DNA of 64,000 nt, taken from Gemmatimonadales bacterium UBA2975 (lineage in GTDB: Bacteria > Gemmatimonadota > Gemmatimonadetes > Longimicrobiales > Gaopeijiaceae). How positions within the stretch are numbered: position 1 is the stretch's first letter; each line of letters begins with the position of its first letter. Made by a program: the position numbers and the translations under genes. Shown here piece by piece: positions 44,888-52,142 of this stretch. The stretch is taken from the NCBI GenBank assembly GCA_002348265.1, contig DEAT01000022.1, forward strand, positions 134,009-198,008, given 5' to 3'. Under the pieces are notes generated by a model. The model made no database searches. It saw only the letters and a program-made list of their open reading frames with translations, and was not told where the DNA came from.

Positions 44888-44916
44888 TTGACTTCATGCC
44901 TTTAGAGCCGTAAAAC
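44888..44916 (+). promoter_or_regulatory. Candidate sigma-70-like promoter for susC/susD
   Basis: TTGACT at 44888-44893 and TAAAAC at 44911-44916 are separated by 17 bases; they match the -35 and -10 consensus at 5 and 4 of 6 positions. The box lies about 65 bases before the susC start, downstream of the direct repeats. The susC start itself has a strong AGGAGG at 44971-44976. Confidence 0.5.
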
Positions 44917-44980
44917 TCCCTACTTGGGATGATGTTGGGAGGAGTGGGTTCTAGCACATAGGGTCTATGTAGGAGGTCTC

Positions 44981-47900
44981 ATGGCTCTACGGACGTTCGG
45001 AATGAACACCGCGAAGGCGGCTCGCAATTTTGCGATTGCTATAGCCTTCATGGTGTTTGGCGCAGTCGGAGTAACTGCGCAGAACACCGGTACGGTTACC
45101 GGCCTAGTCCGCGATGCGACGACTTTGGCACCCCTGGCGGGTGCTCAGGTTTCGGTCGAAGGAACGGGTGTAGGTGGCCTGGTCAACAATGTTGGCCGAT
45201 TCCTGCTGTTAAATGTTCCAGCAGGGACACAGACGGTGAACGTCACTATGATCGGCTATGGTGCCGCATCGGCGACGGTCAGCGTTACGGCAGGTGGTAC
45301 TGCCACTTTGGATTTCGAGATGAGAGAGCAGGCTCTTTCTCTTGAGGGTGTGGTCGTGACCGGTACTGCCGGACAGGCTCGCCGTCGTGAGGTGGGTAAC
45401 TCTATCGAGTCCGTTGGAGCCGCTGACATTGCGGTTGCAGCGATTACAGACGTCTCGAACGTTCTTCAGGGCCGCGCGGCCGGTGTTTCGATTTCCGGTA
45501 CGGATGGGCAGGTTGGCGCCGGTTCAGAGATCCGGATTCGCGGTAACAGCTCGATTTCTCAGAGCAACCGTCCGCTGATCTACGTCGATGGTGTCCGGAT
45601 GGAGAACGATGCTCTTATGTCGGCGGATGAAGGTGCCGCTGGTACGATGGCTATCGACGGCATTAACCCGAACGACATCGATCGTATTGAGATCGTCAAG
45701 GGCCCTGCTGCTACGACCCTTTATGGAACGGAAGCCGCAGGTGGCGTTATCCAGATCTTCACGAAGCGTGGTTCTGCGGGTGCACCTGCGTGGACGGTGA
45801 CTGTTGATCAGGGTATGCAGCGCATGGGTCACCAAGGCCCGCAGACGGCTGCAGATGTGAAGGCGATGTCTAACTACTTCACGAGGAATAACCCAGACGT
45901 CTATCCGACCGGCGACTACAACGTCGACTATCTCCTTCCTGAAGGGGATATCGGTAACAGCAACGGTCTTCGTTTGAACGACTGTGCGTCTGGAGATCCG
46001 ATGTCTCAGTATCCCACGATTGACGGCTATGGTGCTGAGCCTGGCTGTCCCGAGAGCGGTTCTTGGTTCCGTGACGCTTCAATGCAGCGTTACAACCTGA
46101 GCGTCCGCGGCGGTGGTGAGACAGCGACGTACTTTGTCTCTGGCCGTTGGGCAGACGAGCAGGGTGTCGTGGATCCGCAGGGTCAGCAGAGCTACAACCT
46201 GCGCACTAACGTGCAGTTCCAGCCGATGGATGGACTGGACGTCAGCCTAAACAACATGTACACGAAGAGGAACATTACTTGGATCCCGAACGGTAACAAC
46301 GCCTCGGGTCTGTTCCTTAACGTGTTGCGTGGTGAGCGCGGATACACCCCGGGCAACGACGATTCATTAGTGATGTTCAATGACATCGCCACCAACCAGT
46401 CGCAGTGGGTTACCTCTGCGTCGATCGGTTGGACCCCGACCGCGAACTTCTCGCACCGTCTCAACTTTGGGATGGACTACACATACGTCGACTTCGTCGA
46501 CTTCAAGCCCTACGACAACTACGAGAACCCTCTGGGTGACCGAGAGAACGACCAGTACAACGACCGTAACATGACCTTCGATTACAACGGGTCGTGGCGG
46601 ACGGACATTATGGACGGGATCTCATCCTCCTTTTCATGGGGTGGTCAGGTCTATGAGGAGTTCAGCTGGCGTCTAAACGGCTTTGACTCTGATTTTGCTG
46701 GTCCTGGTGACCAGCTACTCGGTGACGGTACGGATCAGGACGTCAACGAGAGTCGCCTCACGGTCCGCTCGGGTGGGTTCTTCCTCCAGGAGCAGATCGG
46801 CTTCGGCGACCGTCTATTCTTAACTGGTGGTATTCGCTGGGACGGCTTCTCCACGTTCGGTTCGGGCTTCGGCCTTGCCGCGTATCCGAAGATCGCCGGT
46901 GCGTATACCATTTCGGATGAATCCTTCTTCCCTGAAGGTCTCTTCGACGCTCTTAAGCTGCGTGCAGCTTGGGGTAAGTCCGGTCGCGCGCCAGGTGCGT
47001 TCGATGCTGTGAAGATCTACGAAGCCACGCAGGCTGATGAGGTCGTTCCGGCACTCATTATCGGTAACCTCGGTAATGCGGACCTCGGCCCGGAAGTCTC
47101 AACAGAACTCGAGATGGGTTTCGAGGCTTCTATGCTAGATGGTCGGATGTCGATTGACTTTACGAAATACGACCAGACGACGAGAGACGCTCTTATCGGT
47201 GTGCAGGAGGCTCCCTCCTTCGGCACGGAAGAGGCCACACTGCGCAACCTCGGTGAGACGACTAACAAGGGATACGAAGCAATCCTGAACGTGTCCCCGG
47301 TACGGTCGGATTTCCTAGACTGGAACGTGAACTTCTCATACTCGTCGAACGAGTCTGAGATCACGGACCTTGGTCCTCTCCAAAATGCTGGCGGAAACCT
47401 GCAGCTAGGTTTCCCGATTGGCGTGGAGTACGATCCAGTTGTTATGAATCCGACTGCTGTTGGGCAGGCTGAAGACACAGAACTGGCCGTTCTGGGCGTC
47501 GTATTCCCGCAGGAGATCATTGCGCTAGGTACTCGCATGACGTTTAGCCAAGCGCTAACACTGGACGTGCTGTTTGAGAGCCAGCTTGGTCACTCGCGGA
47601 CAATCGGTATCGGTTGGGCCACTGCTCGTCGCGAGACGTGGCCTCACTGCTTCGGTATTCAGAATGAGTTCAACGCCAACGGCAGAACGAACCTGACGCC
47701 GAACCAAGTAGTGACATGCGTGCCTGGTAAGATTGACTGGGGTGCATGGACACAGGATGCTGACTTCATCAAGCTCCGCTCGGCTTCGCTGTCTTACCGT
47801 CTTCCGGATGATCTCATTCCGGGAACGCGCAGCGTGAGCCTCTCACTGCAGGGTAAGAATCTCTGGCAGACGACAGACTACCAGGGCCTAGATCCCGAGG

Positions 47901-47998
47901 CGACAGACCGTGGTCTGGATCGCGGCGAGTACGCGTTCGAGTACTACAACATGGCGCCGCCGAGGATCGTAATCCTCAACATGCAGGTGAACTTCTAA
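44981..47998 (+). CDS. SusC/RagA family TonB-linked outer-membrane receptor
   Basis: A 1005-residue outer-membrane protein: signal peptide (about 1-35, ending GVTAQ), CarboxypepD_reg-like domain (GTVTGLVRDATTLAPLAGAQ), TonB-box-like ALSLEGVVVTGT, plug (SNVLQGRAAGVSISGT, IRIRGNSSISQSNRPLIYVDG, DIDRIEIVKGPAATTLYGTEAAGGVIQIFTK) and a long beta-barrel ending in VILNMQVNF with a terminal Phe. It imports large ligands in an energy-dependent way together with SusD. Its stop overlaps the susD start (TAATG). The promoter and direct repeats sit upstream. The substrate is not predictable, but no glycan-degrading genes are nearby; peptides are one possibility. Confidence 0.93.
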   Translation: MALRTFGMNTAKAARNFAIAIAFMVFGAVGVTAQNTGTVTGLVRDATTLAPLAGAQVSVEGTGVGGLVNNVGRFLLLNVPAGTQTVNVTMIGYGAASATVSVTAGGTATLDFEMREQALSLEGVVVTGTAGQARRREVGNSIESVGAADIAVAAITDVSNVLQGRAAGVSISGTDGQVGAGSEIRIRGNSSISQSNRPLIYVDGVRMENDALMSADEGAAGTMAIDGINPNDIDRIEIVKGPAATTLYGTEAAGGVIQIFTKRGSAGAPAWTVTVDQGMQRMGHQGPQTAADVKAMSNYFTRNNPDVYPTGDYNVDYLLPEGDIGNSNGLRLNDCASGDPMSQYPTIDGYGAEPGCPESGSWFRDASMQRYNLSVRGGGETATYFVSGRWADEQGVVDPQGQQSYNLRTNVQFQPMDGLDVSLNNMYTKRNITWIPNGNNASGLFLNVLRGERGYTPGNDDSLVMFNDIATNQSQWVTSASIGWTPTANFSHRLNFGMDYTYVDFVDFKPYDNYENPLGDRENDQYNDRNMTFDYNGSWRTDIMDGISSSFSWGGQVYEEFSWRLNGFDSDFAGPGDQLLGDGTDQDVNESRLTVRSGGFFLQEQIGFGDRLFLTGGIRWDGFSTFGSGFGLAAYPKIAGAYTISDESFFPEGLFDALKLRAAWGKSGRAPGAFDAVKIYEATQADEVVPALIIGNLGNADLGPEVSTELEMGFEASMLDGRMSIDFTKYDQTTRDALIGVQEAPSFGTEEATLRNLGETTNKGYEAILNVSPVRSDFLDWNVNFSYSSNESEITDLGPLQNAGGNLQLGFPIGVEYDPVVMNPTAVGQAEDTELAVLGVVFPQEIIALGTRMTFSQALTLDVLFESQLGHSRTIGIGWATARRETWPHCFGIQNEFNANGRTNLTPNQVVTCVPGKIDWGAWTQDADFIKLRSASLSYRLPDDLIPGTRSVSLSLQGKNLWQTTDYQGLDPEATDRGLDRGEYAFEYYNMAPPRIVILNMQVNF

Positions 47999-49419
47999 TG
48001 CGTAACTGGACGAGAAGGGCCGGACTTCCGGCAGTGGCCGCTTTTGCGGTCGTCCTCTCCGGGTGTGACCTTGAAGTTCTCAACCCGGGAGCTATCCAAG
48101 ACGCTGACGTGGTGACTCCTGAACTCATGCCGGTGCTCGTTGCGGGCGCCTCGGCTGAGTACAACGATGTGCAGGACAACTACGCGTTCGATATTGCGCG
48201 CTTGAGCGACGAACTTGCCGGTACGGGATCGTATGGCTCAACGCAGGATTTCCGGACGGGTTTCTACACCGACCAGGACGCCGAAGGCGACTGGGAGCAG
48301 ATGCATGAGGCTGCTTGGGCCGCAGGTCAGGCGTGGACTCGCCTGCAAGAGGTCCTGGGGGGCTCTGAGAGTTCTTCAGTCCTCGGTGCACGTCTATTCG
48401 TGTACCAAGGACATGCCTACATGCGACTCGGTGAAGCATACTGCAAGGTAGCTTTTGACATTGGTCCGTCTGAGCCTCGGGCGAACGCTTTTGCCAGGGC
48501 GAAAGCTTCGTTCGATCAGGCTTATACGATCGCTAGTGCTGCCGGTTCAGGTGCTGATAAGTGGCGTCTTGCAGCAAAATTAGGTCAGGCCCAGGCCGAG
48601 TTCGGCATGGCCGTTGAGGGTACCGGCTCGTGGGCGACTGCTTCGGCTGCAGCCGCGGCAGCGATCGCTGAGCCAGGCATGACGATCGACTTTTCAGACG
48701 ATGCGATCTATGCCCAAGGTGCTAACGCGAACCTCTTCTGGATCGAAACGTGGAATCGCGCCGAGGTCGGCGTGTACCGCACTCTAGCTCAGGCTATGTA
48801 TGAGAATGAGGCGGATCCACGCACGAAGTTCACGAAGTGTGGTGAGTGGAACGACCTAGCGTCTGCTTACCCGGACAACATTCCGGGTGGAGTGACGAAG
48901 ACAGGAAACTGCGATGGTGACGGTTCCGGTGCCCACCAGGGCGCGGACGGCGACCATGCGCATTATCGTCAGGATATCTATGACGATCGTGGGTCCGATA
49001 TCCCGAGAGCTTCGGCGATCGAGATGTACATGATCATGGCTGAGGCTGCCCTTCAGGGTACGCCGGATTACGCCACGTTCATCGGACACATTAACACTGT
49101 TCGTGCTCACCACGGTCTGGCTGCTATCGCGGCGCCGACTGCGATGGGTAACTTCCTGCAGTGGCCGTATACCGCTGATGACGTGACGGACGCGAACGCC
49201 TCTACGGCTAACGCGATTCTTGACCGTGAGAGGTATGCGAACCTCTGGATGCAGGGTAAGCGCCTGTATGACCTCGAGCGTTGGAACCACCCGTTCCTAA
49301 CGACCGACGGTTGGATTACTGGTAGTACCTCCGTTGCGGATCGGGTGTCTTGTTTCCCGATGCCTCGTAACGAGTGTCAGCTGAACCCGAACATGGCAGG
49401 TGATCCGGCTTGCGGTTGA
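47998..49419 (+). CDS. SusD/RagB family nutrient-binding lipoprotein
   Basis: A 473-residue lipoprotein (signal ending VVLSGC, lipidated Cys about residue 23). The DLEVLNPGAIQDADV start and the tetratricopeptide-like helices (ARLFVYQGHAYMRLGEAYC, RAKASFDQAYTIASAAG) are typical of SusD/RagB, as is the C-terminal DRERYANLWMQGKRLYDLER. SusD sits on top of the SusC channel at the cell surface and helps capture the substrate. It is translationally coupled to susC. A long GC-rich hairpin follows the gene by about 36 bases. Confidence 0.92.
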   Translation: MRNWTRRAGLPAVAAFAVVLSGCDLEVLNPGAIQDADVVTPELMPVLVAGASAEYNDVQDNYAFDIARLSDELAGTGSYGSTQDFRTGFYTDQDAEGDWEQMHEAAWAAGQAWTRLQEVLGGSESSSVLGARLFVYQGHAYMRLGEAYCKVAFDIGPSEPRANAFARAKASFDQAYTIASAAGSGADKWRLAAKLGQAQAEFGMAVEGTGSWATASAAAAAAIAEPGMTIDFSDDAIYAQGANANLFWIETWNRAEVGVYRTLAQAMYENEADPRTKFTKCGEWNDLASAYPDNIPGGVTKTGNCDGDGSGAHQGADGDHAHYRQDIYDDRGSDIPRASAIEMYMIMAEAALQGTPDYATFIGHINTVRAHHGLAAIAAPTAMGNFLQWPYTADDVTDANASTANAILDRERYANLWMQGKRLYDLERWNHPFLTTDGWITGSTSVADRVSCFPMPRNECQLNPNMAGDPACG

Positions 49420-49455
49420 CGTGACCGGGTAGCATTTGCAGGGGCAGTAACGACG

Positions 49456-49483
49456 GCCCCCACCGGCAGTTGCCGGTGGGGGC
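49456..49483 (+). terminator. Strong hairpin terminator after susCD
   Basis: A 13-base perfect inverted repeat (GCCCCCACCGGCA and its complement) around a 2-base centre, in practice a 12-bp stem with a 4-base loop, lies 37 bases after the susD stop. The following tract TCGTCAATTC is only weakly U-rich, so it may also work as an RNA-stabilising 3' end. It separates susCD from the second plug-like gene. Confidence 0.75.
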
Positions 49484-49542
49484 TCGTCAATTCTAGGTCG
49501 TTCGTATCTCTGTTTAACGAAACCCCTAAGGAGGGGACTTGT

Positions 49543-50400
49543 ATGAGCGACGACGTAGCCTTCGAAGGCCAGATAACGTTATCTGGTGAGCCAGGCACTA
49601 AACTGAGTCTATTATCTGCGGTACGTCGCCTCGTGGTATTCCTGATAGGGGTCTGCATAGCTATTGGGATCTCATTGGAGTCCTTGGCTGGTCAGACGCT
49701 GCGAGGGAGAATCCTTGACAGTGAAACGCGGGATCCGGTTAGGCTTGCCTATGTTGGGTTATTGACTGAGGGAGAAAGCATGGCGGTTGCTACTCTGGCG
49801 GATACCGCGGGCTTTTTTGAGATAACGGCTCCCGACCCGGGCCCGTACTTCGTTTATATCTCACGATCCGGGTACGAAACGATTATGGATGGTGTCTTCG
49901 AACTTGGATACAAGGCTGAGCTGGACGTGCGGATTGGTATGAAGCCACTTCCCATCGAACTGGATGAGGTGCTTGTCGAGATAGAGCGTGGGACAGCCGA
50001 CTTCCTCGAGCGAAACGGGTTTTACGAAAGAGCGATCACAGGTCGCGGCGTTCTCATGCTAAGGGAAGATATAGAGCGGTTTGCGATCAATAGGGTGAGC
50101 GACGTGATGAGACGCATCCCACTGTTAGATATCGATGACTCTCGTCCGCTTGCTGGGCCAGAGTCCTTCCGGAATCCGGAGATCAGAGTTGTACGCAACG
50201 GACAATATTGCTCTCCGACCTTGTACATTGACCGGAACTTAGTGAACTCGGGAAGTCTCGGGTCAGTGAGACCTGACGATTACGTCTCGGTGGTGGAGAT
50301 CGACGCTATCGAGGTTTATGCTCGTTCGAGTGAGGTTCCCGTCGGTTTCGATGAGATCAATAATTGCGGGGTGATCCTAATCTGGACCCGGACTCGCTGA
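49543..50400 (+). CDS. Second barrel-less TonB-plug protein
   Basis: A 285-residue protein with a long 29-residue lead before its hydrophobic signal segment (VVFLIGVCIAIGISLESLAG, about 30-50), then a CarboxypepD_reg-like domain (LRGRILDSETRDPVRLAYVG), and a plug-like C-terminus (INRVSDVMRRIPLLDIDD, SPTLYIDRNLVNSGSLGSVR, DAIEVYARSSEVPVGFDE, GVILIWTR). There is no barrel. AAGGAGGGG precedes the ATG, supporting this start, and an 18-base palindrome lies within the first 15 codons. It has the same layout as the gene at 43970-44803 but differs in sequence. The function is unknown; it was probably duplicated or recruited together with the SusCD pair. Confidence 0.72.
   Translation: MSDDVAFEGQITLSGEPGTKLSLLSAVRRLVVFLIGVCIAIGISLESLAGQTLRGRILDSETRDPVRLAYVGLLTEGESMAVATLADTAGFFEITAPDPGPYFVYISRSGYETIMDGVFELGYKAELDVRIGMKPLPIELDEVLVEIERGTADFLERNGFYERAITGRGVLMLREDIERFAINRVSDVMRRIPLLDIDDSRPLAGPESFRNPEIRVVRNGQYCSPTLYIDRNLVNSGSLGSVRPDDYVSVVEIDAIEVYARSSEVPVGFDEINNCGVILIWTRTR
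49569..49586. promoter_or_regulatory. Perfect 18-bp palindrome inside the start of the plug-like gene
   Basis: CCAGATAACGTTATCTGG is self-complementary over all 18 bases and starts 26 bases after the ATG. It could be an intragenic operator for a dimeric regulator or, as RNA, a hairpin that affects translation of the early coding region. Its length makes chance occurrence unlikely in a window of this size. Confidence 0.45.
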
Positions 50401-50410
50401 TCAGGAGTTT

Positions 50411-50827
50411 TTAATGACTGCCCCCGCCGCGGTACTCATCGGCTCGACCTGTTACCCACACTGCCACGGATGCAACAGTTCCAACGATGATCCCACCTAT
50501 GATTGCAGACGTCGAACCTGCGTCTAGTTTGCGCACCAACAGCCCCCTCAGCTCTGTGATCGGAATGAGTCTGGTCTCTGTCGTTATGTCGTTACCTGAC
50601 CCGTTTATCCCGACTAGGGAGAGTGAAGACGGCGTCCAACTCGCTTCGAGCACGTCGTCATATTCGATCACCTTCTCTTCGGTACCGTCGGAAATCACGA
50701 CGCCACGAAGACTGAGGGCTTCACGTTCCGGCTGAGTGCGAGGCACAGGCATCGTCGTTACGGTGAAACAACCCGCAAGTAGGGGAAGTGAAAAAAGCAG
50801 AACGGACAGGCGGCCGGGTTTGTTCAT
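50411..50827 (-). CDS. Small lipoprotein of unknown function
   Basis: About 138 residues from ATG 50827: signal LLFSLPLLAGC with the lipidated Cys at residue 20, then a short beta-like body (LSLRGVVISDGTEEKVIEYDD, TETRLIPITELRGLLVRK), one hydrophobic segment near the end (TSAIIGGIIVGTVASVAVWV, about 103-123) and a basic/Gly tail. The frame is open 15 codons upstream, but those residues are basic and not signal-like. I do not recognise the family. It converges on the plug-like gene with 10 bases between stops. Confidence 0.65.
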   Translation of the reverse strand: MNKPGRLSVLLFSLPLLAGCFTVTTMPVPRTQPEREALSLRGVVISDGTEEKVIEYDDVLEASWTPSSLSLVGINGSGNDITTETRLIPITELRGLLVRKLDAGSTSAIIGGIIVGTVASVAVWVTGRADEYRGGGSH

Positions 50828-51020
50828 ACGCGGAGCAGGGTGCTTGGAAAGACGTCCGGAAACAGCGCGCAAAACTGCTACGGCGCGGGAGCGAACGCAA
50901 TTCTTCTTTTTATTTCTTCAGGTAAGTTGAGGTCTTCTGTGCGGATGGAACAGCCGTGTTTCGGCTTCTCGGTGACGGCTGAGACCTTGCTGCAGATGAT
51001 CTAGTTGGTTGCTTTGTTTA

Positions 51021-51036
51021 GGCTCTCTTTAGAGCC
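51021..51036 (-). terminator. Weak hairpin after the creatininase-like gene
   Basis: GGCTCT-CTTT-AGAGCC is a perfect 6-bp stem with a 4-base loop, 4 bases past the stop of the minus-strand creatininase-like gene. No clear T-run follows on that strand, so termination here is only possible, not established. Confidence 0.3.
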
Positions 51037-51039
51037 CTA

Positions 51040-51864
51040 TCAGCGGCCCCCCATGAGTTCCCTTATTTGGTTCAATGCGGCGTCTACTTTGAACTGGATT
51101 CCCATGACTCCGCGCTCGACCGATGCTCTTGTAGGATCTCCAGAAACACCGCTGTCGGGGAATCCGCCACCCGGAGCGAGCTTATCGGTCCGGATGTGTC
51201 GCGGATCCACTGCAAGGAGTTGCGAGGTGTCTGAGATCCCAGCGTGGCCGCCAATCGTTTCCGGAGTCTCCCCCTGCTCTTCTAGCCAGGATCGAAAGCC
51301 GTTGTTGCTGTAATAGTCTCCAACAAAGTGAACACGGACTGGTTCTGCTGCCCACTCCTCATTGAGCATCTGGGCGACCTGCTCCATCCCTCTTTGGTTT
51401 CCACCGCTGTCGCCGATCATGACTATGTCATTGAAGCCGTGCACGGCGAGGCTTCGTGCTGCGTACTCAAGAAGTTTGATGTAAAACTCTTCGGGGAAGG
51501 TGATGGTCCCTGCCTTTGACAGGTGTCCCCTCGTGGGGTTGTTCACATCTCCCTCTGGCACGTAGGTCACCACCGGCGCTATGAGGGCGTTTCCCAGCTC
51601 CCGCGCGATCATCGCCGAAGCATAGTTCACGATGAACTTGTGCTTTCCGAGCACCATATGCGGTCCATTTTGTTCTGTTCCAGCCGTTGGGATAATGATT
51701 GTGGTTGTCCCTTGATCAATAGCGTCACGTACTTCGGTCCAGGTCAGCTCCTCCAGGAAGACTGACGGAAGGTCCAAGCCCTGTGACAAAACCGAGGATG
51801 TTCCAAGGAGTGTCAGGAAAATCAACGCGACAGAAGTGCGAATTAACAGAGTGGGACGGCGCAT
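51040..51864 (-). CDS. Exported creatininase-family protein with altered metal site
   Basis: A 274-residue protein with a signal peptide (about 1-27, ending SVLSQ), so unlike classical creatininase it is exported. The fold markers are present: IIIPTAGTEQNGPHMVLGKH, VVTYVPEGDVNNPTRGHL, GFNDIVMIGDSGGNQRGM and GGHAGISDTSQLLA. Compared with creatinine amidohydrolases, EQHG is EQNG, the metal-ligand TD after HLPLG is KH, and NGHGGN is GDSGGN; only part of the usual metal set survives. It may be a variant amidohydrolase with another substrate. It is separate from its neighbours by 170-280 bases. Confidence 0.8.
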   Translation of the reverse strand: MRRPTLLIRTSVALIFLTLLGTSSVLSQGLDLPSVFLEELTWTEVRDAIDQGTTTIIIPTAGTEQNGPHMVLGKHKFIVNYASAMIARELGNALIAPVVTYVPEGDVNNPTRGHLSKAGTITFPEEFYIKLLEYAARSLAVHGFNDIVMIGDSGGNQRGMEQVAQMLNEEWAAEPVRVHFVGDYYSNNGFRSWLEEQGETPETIGGHAGISDTSQLLAVDPRHIRTDKLAPGGGFPDSGVSGDPTRASVERGVMGIQFKVDAALNQIRELMGGR

Positions 51865-52142
51865 GGTGAAGTCCGGTGTGTGAGTGCGTGAGGCGTGAAC
51901 TTGCAGTCGGATAAGAGCAATCAGACTAGGTGTGCGGATCGCAGGCTGGCAAGCACTTCAAATAAGTCGTGGGAAAATGCTTCCGAGGATTTTTCCGCCG
52001 CATCGCGGGAAGCCCGACCTTGTTTGGGACCAATCAGACTAAGTGGGAGAAGCACTCTTTGGTGCCGAACATCAGCTTTCAGGGCATGCGGACTGGCAAG
52101 CCGGCACATGCCCAGAGCAGCGGCCGTTGATCGATGCTCTTC

